Of a DNA stretch of 64,000 nt, positions 40,982 through 49,073 are shown one piece after another. The translations under genes were made by a program, and so were the position numbers. Where the stretch lies: positions 186,001 to 250,000 of the forward strand of contig JACJWZ010000001.1 of assembly GCA_020636895.1 (NCBI GenBank). Direction: 5' to 3'. This stretch comes from Thermoleophilales bacterium. Its GTDB lineage: Bacteria; Actinomycetota; Thermoleophilia; Solirubrobacterales; 70-9. The stretch's first letter is position 1, and every line of letters starts with the position of its first letter. Under the pieces are notes generated by a model. It was not told the DNA's origin, did no database searches, and worked only from the letters and a program-made list of their open reading frames with translations.

Positions 40982-42484
40982 TCAGCCGGGGACGCGGTGG
41001 ATCTCGAAGAGGTTGGTGCCGAGCTCCTGATCGGGCAGCCCCGCGGTGACCGCGATGAGCTGCCCGGGCTTGGCGATGCCCTCGGTGCGGGCGATGGAGG
41101 CGCAGTCGTCGAGGAGATCGCGGAGCTCGCCCCAGCGCTCGGTGTAGGCGCAGCGGACGCCGAAGAGGAGGTTGAGCCTGCGCACCGTCTCGCGACGCTG
41201 CGAGATCGCCAGGATCGGCACCTCGGGGCGCAGCGCCGAGACCAGCCGCGCGGTGCGACCGCTCATCGTCGGCACGACGATCGCCGCGAGGCCGAGCCTG
41301 TACGTGGAGGCGACCGCGCCCTGCGCGACGGAGGCCGAGACCTCGCCTGCGATGTCGACGCGGTGGATGAGCCACTCGGCGTATGGGAGGTCGCGCTCGG
41401 TCCAGCGCGCGATCCGGTCCATCGTCGCCACGGCTTCGACGGGGTTGTCGCCGATCGCCGTCTCCTCCGAGAGCATCACGGCGTCGGTGCCGTCGTAGAT
41501 TGCGTTGGCGACGTCGGTCACCTCGGCGCGGGTCGGCCGGTCGCTGGAGACCATCGAGGCGAGCATCTGCGTCGCCGTGATGACGGGCTTGGAGCGCTCG
41601 CCGGCGAGGCTGATGAGCCGCTTCTGGGTCGCCGGGACCGATTCGATCGGCAACTCGATGCCGAGGTCGCCGCGAGCGACCATGATCCCGCTCGTCGCCG
41701 CTTCGATGATCTCCGCGGCGTTCTCGGCCGCTTGCGGCTTCTCGATCTTCGCGATCAGGGGGATGCTGGAGTGACGCTCCGCGAGCCGCTCGTGCACGGG
41801 ATCGAGATCGGAGGCGGAGCGCACGAACGACATCGCCAGCAGGTCCACGTCGTTGTCCACCGCGAAGTCGACCCAGCGCAGATCGCTGGCCCCGACCGCC
41901 GGCATACCCGACGTCGTGCCGGGCAGGTTCACGCCCTGGTGTGAGGCGACCCGGCCGCCGACCTCGACCCGGCAGTGCACCTCGTCCTCCTCGACCGCAA
42001 CGGCGCGCAACCGCACCCGGCCGTCCGCGAGGTAGATCGGGTCGCCCTCCCTGACCGCGGCGGGCAGGCCCGCCCAGCCGACCGGCAGCACTCCCTCCAC
42101 GCCTGGACCGCCGTCGGTGGTCAGGGTCAGCGAGGACTCGGAGCGGATCGTGGTGAATCCGCCGGAGATGTCGCCGAGGCGCAGCTTCGGCCCGGGCAGG
42201 TCGCCGAGGATCCCCACCCACTTGCCCATCAGCTCGCCCGCAGCGCGGATCCGGTCGATGTTCTCGGCGTGGCTCGCCTCGTCGCCGTGGGAGAAGTTGA
42301 GACGGAAGACGTCGGCTCCCGCCGAGATCAGCCGCTCGAGGATCTTCGGCGAGCGTGACGACGGCCCGATCGTCGCAACGATCTTCGTTCGCCGATGGGT
42401 GTGCTCGGTCATGCGATCGCCGATTCTGAAGACCTGGGTGTCGGGTCCGCCGTCGTCCTCGGGCTGTCGTTCGCGTTCGTTCAT
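40982..42484 (-). CDS. pyk: Pyruvate kinase
   Basis: The enzyme makes pyruvate and ATP from phosphoenolpyruvate in glycolysis. Marks are TKIVATIGPSSRS at the N-terminus, FRLNFSHGD, the catalytic lysine in LIAKIEKPQA, MVARGDLGIELP and the cation site in DGTDAVMLSEETAIG. The ATG at 42484 is 4 bases after the P-type ATPase stop with GGAGGG in range, giving 500 residues with a polar 24-residue lead. The ATG at 42412 gives the more usual 476 residues but has no ribosome-binding site. I keep the longer form on coupling grounds; the start is uncertain, the identity is not. Confidence 0.92.
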   Translation of the reverse strand: MNERERQPEDDGGPDTQVFRIGDRMTEHTHRRTKIVATIGPSSRSPKILERLISAGADVFRLNFSHGDEASHAENIDRIRAAGELMGKWVGILGDLPGPKLRLGDISGGFTTIRSESSLTLTTDGGPGVEGVLPVGWAGLPAAVREGDPIYLADGRVRLRAVAVEEDEVHCRVEVGGRVASHQGVNLPGTTSGMPAVGASDLRWVDFAVDNDVDLLAMSFVRSASDLDPVHERLAERHSSIPLIAKIEKPQAAENAAEIIEAATSGIMVARGDLGIELPIESVPATQKRLISLAGERSKPVITATQMLASMVSSDRPTRAEVTDVANAIYDGTDAVMLSEETAIGDNPVEAVATMDRIARWTERDLPYAEWLIHRVDIAGEVSASVAQGAVASTYRLGLAAIVVPTMSGRTARLVSALRPEVPILAISQRRETVRRLNLLFGVRCAYTERWGELRDLLDDCASIARTEGIAKPGQLIAVTAGLPDQELGTNLFEIHRVPG

Positions 42485-42488
42485 CGGC

Positions 42489-44984
42489 CTAGCCCTCCGG
42501 CGACCGCCGCCTGTGCAGGAGGCTTCGGTGGGTCGCCTCGGGCATCGGGGCACCTTCGATCTCCGGCTCGTCGTCGGGCGGCGCGTTCGGGCCCGCCTCC
42601 AGGCCCTGGATGAAGGGGAGCCGCCACAGCGCGCTGGCGACGACGAGGCCCGCCGCCACGGATGCGAGGCAGAGGAACCACTGACCGGCGTTGAGCAGGT
42701 CGAGCTCGAAGAAGTGGCGCACAGGTGCGGCGGCGAGGATCAGGGCGTAGAGCGCTCCCAGGATCGAGACCATCGCCAGCATGTAGCTCTGGATCGCGAT
42801 GTGCTCGCGTCCGGGGCCGCGCTCGAGCAGCAGGATGAAGGCGAGCCCGAGCACGATCAGGGTCGTGGTCGCCGCCGTCCTCCCCTCGTTCAGGGTGCCG
42901 CCGAAGACCCCGTCGACGGTCGCGAACGAGAGCAGCGATCCGATTCCGATGCCGATCCCCGCCGGCACCGCGAACGCCGCCAGCGCCTGCAGCAATCGCC
43001 CGCGGTAGAGCGGGCCCTCGCTCGGGGCGAGCGCGAGGACGAAGGAGGGGATGCCGATCGTCAGCATCGCGGCGACGGTGAGCTGCCGGGGGAGGAAGGG
43101 GAAGGTGAAGCCGATCAGCGCCGCGGCGAGGATCAGCACCCCCGCATAGACGGTCTTGGTCAGGTAGAGGCGACCGAGCCGGTGGATGTTGCGGGCGATC
43201 CTCCGGCCCTCGCCCACCGCGCGCGGCAGCATCGAGAACTGGTCGCGAAGCAGGACGATGTCGGCGATCCCCTTGGTGATCTGGCTTCCCGAGCCCATCG
43301 CCACCGCCATCCGGGCCTGCTTCAGCGCCGGCACGTCGTTGACGCCGTCGCCGATCATCGCCGTGAAGCGCCCCGCGTCGGAGAGCGATCCGACCAGCGC
43401 CTTCTTCTGCTCGGGCGTGATCCGGCAGAAGATCGTGTTCGCCGCCGCGACGCGGCCGAGCTCCGCGCTGTCGTCGGGGAGATCCGGCCCCTCGACGACC
43501 CCGGCGTCCTCGGCGACGCCGAGCGAGTAGGCGACGGCGGTCACCGTCTGGCGGGCGTCGCCCGAGATCAGCTTCAGATCGACCTCCTGCTCGCGCAGGA
43601 ACTCGATCGTGTCGGCCGCATCGGGCCGCAGTGTCTCCTCGAGCACGACGAGCGCCCGCGGGACCAACGGCGGCGGCGGCTGCCTGGCCGGGTCGGCGGG
43701 AAGGCCGCCGGGGGCCTCGGCGAAGGCGATCACGCGCCGTCCGAGCCCCGCCTCCTCGTCGAGCCGGCCCTGCAGCTCGGGGGTCAGCGCGAGAGCGCCG
43801 GAGCCGATCAGGATGTCCGGCGCGCCGACGACGTAGGAGCGCGCCGCACCCTCGCCGTTGAGCGTCAGCCCGCTCCACTTCCAGGCGGAGGAGAATGGAA
43901 CCTCGGCCGAGACCGTCGCCGCGTTGGCCGGGAACGCCTCGGCGATCGTCTCCAGCGTCCGGTTGCGCTCGCCGGCCGAGGCCGCGAAGCGCCCGAGCGC
44001 CCGTTCGACGTCGCCGTCGCCGTCGCCCCCGGCATCGATCACGTCGATCAGCTCCAGCGAGCCGTCGGTGAGCGTCCCGGTCTTGTCGACGCAGACGGTG
44101 TCGACGGCGGCGAGCGCCTCGGTCGCGCTCATCTGCTGCACGAGCGTGTCCATCGCGGCGAGCCGCCTCGCGGCGACGGCGAGCGTCACGCTCATCAGCA
44201 GTACGAGCCCTTCGGGGATCAGTGTGATCAGGCCCGCCGTGGCCGTCTGCGCCGCCTCGGTGAAGTCGACGCTGCGGACCAGGAACCCGAGCAGCATCGT
44301 GATCGCGAGCGGGATCATGATGATGGTGGTCGCCCACAGAACCTGGTTGACCTCGGTCTGCAGCGGCGAAGGCGGATGGCGGAACTCCTTCGCCTCTCCC
44401 GCGACCTTCTCCGCGTAGGAGTCCTCGCGGACCGCGTCGAGCTCGTAGTAGCCGGAGCCGGAGATCGCGAAGGAGCCGGAGAGCAGCCGGTCGCCGCTCG
44501 CCTTGCGGATGCCGTCCGCCTCGCCGGTCAGCAGCGATTCGTCGATCGTCAGCCCACGCGATGAGATCACCGGGCCATCGGCGACGAGCTGATCGCCGGG
44601 CTCGACGCGGACGACGTCGCCGGGGACGAGCTCATCGGCCCGCAGCTCGATCTCGTAGCCGTCGCGGATCACGGTCGCGGTCGGTGCGACCAGCAGCGCC
44701 AGGCTGTCGAGCGTCTCCTTCGCCCTGACCTCCTGCCGGATCCCGATCGCCGAGTTGACGATCGCGATCACGCCGAACAGCGCATCCGCCCAGAGCCCCT
44801 GGCTGAGGACGAGGAGGAAGAAGACGAGGATGATCCCGTTGAAGAGCGTGAGCACGTTCGCTCGGACGATCGAGGCGACCGACCGGGTGGTGCCGTCCTC
44901 GGGCACGCCGAGCTGGGCGAGGCGGCGCTCCGCCTCGGCCGAGCTCAGCCCCCTTGGTTGTGCGCTGCCTTCCACCGGTCCCAT
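42489..44984 (-). CDS. P-type cation-transporting ATPase, CtpE-like
   Basis: The 831-residue pump has the actuator motif LTGEADGIRK, the phosphorylation site CVDKTGTLT, the ATP-domain VVGAPD (in place of the more usual KGA) and the hinge MIGDGVNDVPALKQA. The membrane helix before the P-domain reads LIPEGLVLLMSVTLAVAARRL, a PEGL motif as in calcium pumps and mycobacterial CtpE. No heavy-metal-binding domain or CPC motif is present, so calcium or another hard cation is more likely. The ATG at 44984 is chosen because it is close to the conserved LSSAEAERRLAQLG start. Pyruvate kinase follows 4 bases after its stop. Confidence 0.87.
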   Translation of the reverse strand: MGPVEGSAQPRGLSSAEAERRLAQLGVPEDGTTRSVASIVRANVLTLFNGIILVFFLLVLSQGLWADALFGVIAIVNSAIGIRQEVRAKETLDSLALLVAPTATVIRDGYEIELRADELVPGDVVRVEPGDQLVADGPVISSRGLTIDESLLTGEADGIRKASGDRLLSGSFAISGSGYYELDAVREDSYAEKVAGEAKEFRHPPSPLQTEVNQVLWATTIIMIPLAITMLLGFLVRSVDFTEAAQTATAGLITLIPEGLVLLMSVTLAVAARRLAAMDTLVQQMSATEALAAVDTVCVDKTGTLTDGSLELIDVIDAGGDGDGDVERALGRFAASAGERNRTLETIAEAFPANAATVSAEVPFSSAWKWSGLTLNGEGAARSYVVGAPDILIGSGALALTPELQGRLDEEAGLGRRVIAFAEAPGGLPADPARQPPPPLVPRALVVLEETLRPDAADTIEFLREQEVDLKLISGDARQTVTAVAYSLGVAEDAGVVEGPDLPDDSAELGRVAAANTIFCRITPEQKKALVGSLSDAGRFTAMIGDGVNDVPALKQARMAVAMGSGSQITKGIADIVLLRDQFSMLPRAVGEGRRIARNIHRLGRLYLTKTVYAGVLILAAALIGFTFPFLPRQLTVAAMLTIGIPSFVLALAPSEGPLYRGRLLQALAAFAVPAGIGIGIGSLLSFATVDGVFGGTLNEGRTAATTTLIVLGLAFILLLERGPGREHIAIQSYMLAMVSILGALYALILAAAPVRHFFELDLLNAGQWFLCLASVAAGLVVASALWRLPFIQGLEAGPNAPPDDEPEIEGAPMPEATHRSLLHRRRSPEG

Positions 44985-45041
44985 CCCTACAGGATGCAGG
45001 AGGGTGAGGCGAGCCACCTGCCCGGGACGGTCTGATCCGGA

Positions 45042-45047
45042 TAGGCT
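45042..45047 (+). promoter_or_regulatory. -10 element TAGGCT before the LLM oxidoreductase
   Basis: TAGGCT ends 10 bases before the ATG at 45058, giving at most a 3-nt leader. Confidence 0.45.
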
Positions 45048-45057
45048 CCCGCACGCG

Positions 45058-46125
45058 ATGGCTCCCGCGCTCGGCATCAACCTCGGCTACTGGGGTATCG
45101 GCCCTCAGGGCGACGACGCCGTCACCTTGGTCAAGGCCGCGGAGGCGGCCGGCTACGACTCGGTCTGGGCGGCGGAGAGCTACGGCTCCGACGTGGTCTC
45201 CGTCCTCTCCTGGCTGGCGCCTCAGACCTCGACGATCAAGCTCGGCGCCGCGATCATGCAGGTGCCCGCCCGCCCGCCCGCAGCGGCTGCCATGGCCGGG
45301 GCGACGATCGACGGGCTCTCCGGCGGCCGCTTCATCTTCGGCTTCGGCCCCTCCGGCCCCCAGGTCTCCGAGGGTTGGTACGGGGTCCCCTACGCGAAGC
45401 CCTGGGGTCGCACCCGCGAGTACATCGAGGTGGTCCGCGAGATCATCGCCCGCGAGGGGCCCCTCGACCACGACGGGCCCCACTACAAGCTGCCGCTGCA
45501 GGGGGAGGGCACGACCGGCCAGGGGAAGGCGCTGAAGCTCAACTTCCATCCGCTGCGCAACGAGATCCCCGTGTTCGTCGGCGCGATCGGTCGCAAGTCG
45601 GTCGAGATGGCGGCCGAGATCTGCGACGGCTGGATCCCGATCTTCTTCAGCGCCGACGCCTTCGAGGAGACGTGGGGCGAGCACCTCGCGAAGGGGTTCG
45701 AGAAGGGCGGCCGCAGCCGCTCCGACCTCGAGGTCAGCCCCTCCATCCAGGTCGCGATCGACGGCGATACCGAGACCGCTCGCAACGTCGTCAAGGCGGG
45801 CCTGCTCCTCTACCTCGGTGGGATGGGAAGCCGCGAGACCAACTTCTACGTCGACCTCGCCTGCCGCTTCGGCTTCGAGGAGGACGCGCTCAACGTGCAG
45901 TCCCTGTTCCTCGACGGCAAACGCGACGAGGCCTATCAGGCAATCCCCGAGGAGCTCGTCGACGCCACCTCGCTGATCGGCACCGAGGCGGAGGTCGCCG
46001 AGCGCGTCAAGCGCTTCTCCAACGCCGGCGTCGATCGCATCATCGCCTCGCTCGTACACCTCGACCAGGGTGAGCGCATGCACACCCTCGAGCGACTCGC
46101 CGCGATCGTCGGCGACGACGCCTGA
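45058..46125 (+). CDS. LLM-class F420-dependent oxidoreductase (Rv3520c-like)
   Basis: The 355-residue luciferase-like TIM-barrel protein begins with GINLGYWG and continues with AAESYGSDVVSVLSWLAP, GFGPSGPQVSEGWYG and PVFVGAIGRKSVEMAAEICDGW. This series matches the mycobacterial Rv3520c group, thought to use reduced coenzyme F420. The substrate is unknown. A near-leaderless promoter precedes it, and the gene diverges from the P-type ATPase. It implies that the host makes F420. Confidence 0.88.
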   Translation: MAPALGINLGYWGIGPQGDDAVTLVKAAEAAGYDSVWAAESYGSDVVSVLSWLAPQTSTIKLGAAIMQVPARPPAAAAMAGATIDGLSGGRFIFGFGPSGPQVSEGWYGVPYAKPWGRTREYIEVVREIIAREGPLDHDGPHYKLPLQGEGTTGQGKALKLNFHPLRNEIPVFVGAIGRKSVEMAAEICDGWIPIFFSADAFEETWGEHLAKGFEKGGRSRSDLEVSPSIQVAIDGDTETARNVVKAGLLLYLGGMGSRETNFYVDLACRFGFEEDALNVQSLFLDGKRDEAYQAIPEELVDATSLIGTEAEVAERVKRFSNAGVDRIIASLVHLDQGERMHTLERLAAIVGDDA

Positions 46126-46157
46126 TCCCGAAGCCCCTGCCGCGCTCCGGGCGCAGG

Positions 46158-46163
46158 TATAAA
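46158..46163 (+). promoter_or_regulatory. -10 element TATAAA, leaderless start of the kinase
   Basis: TATAAA ends 8 bases before the ATG at 46172. It is one of the two most AT-rich -10 elements in the window; the other precedes the pseudokinase gene. Confidence 0.5.
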
Positions 46164-46171
46164 CGGCGGTC

Positions 46172-48292
46172 ATGGCGGACCTGAGACCCGGAACAGAGTT
46201 CGCGGGTCATCGCATCGAGGGGGTCGCCGGCCGCGGCGGGATGGGGACCGTCTACCGCGCCACCCACCTCGTCCTCGATCACGAGGTCGCGCTCAAGGTG
46301 ATCTCAGCCGAGCTCGCCTCCGACGAGGCCTTCCGCGAGCGCTTCCGTTCGGAGTCGCGGATCGCGGTGTCGCTGCGCCATCCCAACGTCGTTCCGGTCC
46401 ATCACGCGGGGGAGGAGGACGGCCGCCTCTTCGTGACCATGGACCTGATCGACGGCCCCGACCTGCGGCGCCTCCTGATCTCGGGCGGGACGATCGACCC
46501 CGCGCGCGCGGCGGCGCTGCTGACACAGGTCGCTGGTGCCCTCGACGTCGCTCACTCGCGCGGTCTCGTCCATCGCGACATCAAGCCCGGCAACGTCCTC
46601 GTCGAGCCGCGGGAGGGCGAGGATCCGGCCGAGCACGCCTTCCTGACCGACTTCGGCCTGGCGAAGCGGTTCGACCAGGCGAGCGGCGCCGCGCTGACCG
46701 CGACCGGCGGGTTCGTCGGCACGCTCGACTACGTCTCGCCCGAGCAGATCAAGGGTGAGCGCGTCGACGCCCGCACCGACGTCTACGCCCTCGGCTGCGT
46801 CCTCTACGAGATGCTGGCCGGCGGGCCGCCGTTCGGGGATCGCAGCGAGAACGTCTCGAAGATGTACGCGCACCTGCAGGACGAGCCGCCCTGGCTTCCC
46901 GGCGAGGTCGACGACGACCTCGACGAGGTGATCGCCCGCGCGCTCGCCAAGGAGCCGCGCGACCGCTTCCCGTCCGCCGGCGATCTGGCCAGGGCGGCGA
47001 CCGCGGCGGCCTCGGGGATGGAGGGGACGGTCGCCGAGCGCAGCGTCGCGCGCGGCCCGGCCGCGCCACGGACGCCGGCCGGCAGCAGCCCGGTGCCCGC
47101 CGAGTCCCTCGATCCGACGATCGAATCGGAAGCGCCGGCAGGCGGCTCCGGGGCCCCCGGTGGTGGCATTGGTGGCAGCGACGGCCCCGGCGGGCCGGGG
47201 GCTACGGTCGCCGACTCCGGCGACGGCCCCTCCGGTCCCGGCGCACCGCCGTTGGAGGCGACGCGAGAGGACCGCACACCGGCGACGCCGGCGCAAGCGC
47301 AGCGCTCACCCGACGAGCCGCCGGCGCCTCGAGGGCGTCGCCGGTTCGGGGTGCTGCTGCTCGTCACCGCGGCGGTCGTCGCCGTGATCGTCGCCGCGGT
47401 TCTGCTTCTCGGAGGTGACGACGGAAGCTCGTCGGGACCCACCGTCGACGGTGACCCGATCCCCGTCAAGGGCTTCCCGCTGGGCCTCGCCATCCACGAC
47501 AACCTCGTCTCCGTGGTCACCCGCAACGGTGGCGAGCTCGTCTCGTTCAAGAAGGAGACGCGCAAGCAGGTCGGCGATGCGATCGACCTCGGTGGCTCCG
47601 GGGAGGACGTGGCGATCGCCGCCGGCAGCGCCTGGGTGACGCTCCCGGGCGACGGCGCCGTCGCCCGTATCGACCTCGACGAGAACGGCGTTCCGGCCGG
47701 CACCCCGCAGCTGATCCCCGTCGGGACCGAGCCGCGCGGCATCTCCGCCGACGGCGGCGAGGTCTGGGTGGCGAACCTCGGCTCCGCGAGCGTGACGATG
47801 ATCGACGCGAAGACGAACGCTGCGACGCCGCTCCCGCTGCCCGAGGGCGCCGAGCCCACCGATGTCGCCTTCGACGGCGACGACGTCTGGGTCAGCGACC
47901 GCTCGGGCTCGGTGATCGAGCTTCCCAACGGCGGCGAGGGGAAGCCCAAGGCCTTCCCCGTCGGCAACGACCCGAAGGGGATCGACGTCCTCGACGGCTA
48001 CGTCTGGGTGGCGGTCACCGGCGATGGCAAGGTGAGCCGGATCGCGACCGACGGCGGCGAGCCGTTCCTCGTCGACGTCGGCGGAGAGCCCCGCGGCCTC
48101 GTCGCCGACACCGAGCGCAACCTCGTCTGGGTCGCCAACGGGGACGGCTACGTGACCGCGATCGACCCCGACGACCTCGGCAATCCGAAGGACGTCGACG
48201 TCTCCGGATCCCCCGAGGAGGTCGCGGTGGGCCCGCTGAAGGTCTGGGCGACCACGGGTGTGGGCAACGAGCTCTACTCGATCGAGCCCTGA
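46172..48292 (+). CDS. Receptor Ser/Thr protein kinase with outside beta-propeller
   Basis: The 706-residue protein has a cytosolic Hanks-type kinase domain: Gly loop GRGGMGTVYRA, Lys42 in VALKVI, HRDIKPGN with Asp136, DFG with Asp160, and GTLDYVSPEQ. A Pro/Gly/Ser-rich linker (about 285-385) and one span (about 392-415) follow. The outside part, about 280 residues, has repeated VWVA and AWVT strands (AWVTLPGDGAVARID, EVWVANLGSASV, YVWVAVTGDGKV), a YVTN/YncE-like beta-propeller. The propeller probably senses an outside ligand. An FHA-HTH regulator and a pseudokinase with the same layout lie next to it. All catalytic residues are intact. Confidence 0.92.
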   Translation: MADLRPGTEFAGHRIEGVAGRGGMGTVYRATHLVLDHEVALKVISAELASDEAFRERFRSESRIAVSLRHPNVVPVHHAGEEDGRLFVTMDLIDGPDLRRLLISGGTIDPARAAALLTQVAGALDVAHSRGLVHRDIKPGNVLVEPREGEDPAEHAFLTDFGLAKRFDQASGAALTATGGFVGTLDYVSPEQIKGERVDARTDVYALGCVLYEMLAGGPPFGDRSENVSKMYAHLQDEPPWLPGEVDDDLDEVIARALAKEPRDRFPSAGDLARAATAAASGMEGTVAERSVARGPAAPRTPAGSSPVPAESLDPTIESEAPAGGSGAPGGGIGGSDGPGGPGATVADSGDGPSGPGAPPLEATREDRTPATPAQAQRSPDEPPAPRGRRRFGVLLLVTAAVVAVIVAAVLLLGGDDGSSSGPTVDGDPIPVKGFPLGLAIHDNLVSVVTRNGGELVSFKKETRKQVGDAIDLGGSGEDVAIAAGSAWVTLPGDGAVARIDLDENGVPAGTPQLIPVGTEPRGISADGGEVWVANLGSASVTMIDAKTNAATPLPLPEGAEPTDVAFDGDDVWVSDRSGSVIELPNGGEGKPKAFPVGNDPKGIDVLDGYVWVAVTGDGKVSRIATDGGEPFLVDVGGEPRGLVADTERNLVWVANGDGYVTAIDPDDLGNPKDVDVSGSPEEVAVGPLKVWATTGVGNELYSIEP

Positions 48293-48346
48293 GCGCGGGG
48301 CGCTCGCCGAACCGAGCGCGCGAGGAGGCGATCGACGGCCGCGGCG

Positions 48347-49033
48347 CTACAGGTCGCGCTCGGCGATTACGCCGCTCTGCATGGCGCGCTGGACGAGCGC
48401 CACCCGCTTGCCACTCTGCGGGACGTCGCCGAGCTCGAACTTCTCGAAGAGGGCTCGCAGGTGCGTCTTGACGGCGTCGATGCTGAGATGGAGGTCCGCC
48501 GCGATCTCGGCGTTGGTCGACGGGGTCGCGAACGACGTCCCCTCCTTGAAAGGGCGGCAGAGGGAGACGAGGACGCGGCGCTGGGCGGGGGAGACTGCGG
48601 TCGCACCGGCGATGCCCTCGTCGGCCACGACAGTCGCCTCGGGGGCGGCCTCGACCGGCACCCGGTACCTGATCCGGGTCTGCCCCGTACGGATCACGTC
48701 ACCGTCGCGAAGCCGGCGCCGGCCGCTGACGCGCTCCTCGTTGACGAAGGTGCCGTTGCGGGAGATCCCGTCGTCGAGGAGCGTGCACTCGCTGCCGACG
48801 AACTCCACCTGCGCGTGCAGACCGGAGACCTCTCCGTCCGCCGGCAGCGACACGTCCGCCGCATCGCTGCGGCCGATCCAGATCGAACCGCGCTCACCCT
48901 CCACCACGAGGATGCGCTGGACGTCGGCACCGTCGCGATAGACCAGCAGCGGCGCGCCGAGCCGCTCCATCTCGATCTGCTCCTTGAGCTCGACCGCGGT
49001 CTGCGGCCGCTCCGACGCTCCTGCGGGGGGCAT
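48347..49033 (-). CDS. FHA-domain transcription regulator with C-terminal helix-turn-helix
   Basis: The 228-residue protein has an FHA phosphothreonine-binding domain in its middle, seen as SIWIGRSDAADVSLP, VSGLHAQVEF and SRNGTFVNEERV, with the conserved Gly-Arg, Ser and His. A C-terminal winged or LuxR-like helix-turn-helix follows, with TNAEIAADLHLSIDAVKTHLRALFEKF. It should bind DNA in response to a Thr-phosphorylated partner, most simply the kinase at 46172 or a protein it phosphorylates. Its ATG is 6 bases after TAGCCT, on the strand opposite to the two receptor genes and between them. Confidence 0.87.
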   Translation of the reverse strand: MPPAGASERPQTAVELKEQIEMERLGAPLLVYRDGADVQRILVVEGERGSIWIGRSDAADVSLPADGEVSGLHAQVEFVGSECTLLDDGISRNGTFVNEERVSGRRRLRDGDVIRTGQTRIRYRVPVEAAPEATVVADEGIAGATAVSPAQRRVLVSLCRPFKEGTSFATPSTNAEIAADLHLSIDAVKTHLRALFEKFELGDVPQSGKRVALVQRAMQSGVIAERDL

Positions 49034-49039
49034 GGCGTC

Positions 49040-49045
49040 AGGCTA
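49040..49045 (-). promoter_or_regulatory. -10 element TAGCCT, leaderless start of the FHA-HTH gene
   Basis: TAGCCT on the minus strand ends 6 bases before the ATG at 49033. It lies only 16 bases from the divergent -10 of the pseudokinase gene, so polymerase binding at the two sites must be exclusive. Confidence 0.5.
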
Positions 49046-49061
49046 GATGATCTCAGGCGGA

Positions 49062-49067
49062 TATAAC
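49062..49067 (+). promoter_or_regulatory. -10 element TATAAC, leaderless start of the pseudokinase
   Basis: TATAAC ends 6 bases before the ATG at 49074. It resembles the TATAAA of the neighbouring kinase gene. Confidence 0.5.
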
Positions 49068-49073
49068 GGTCCC

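Noticed and set aside
46304..47967. Minus-strand frames opposite the kinase gene
   Set aside because: Low-complexity Arg/Pro/Ser content; the kinase reading on the plus strand has every family motif.
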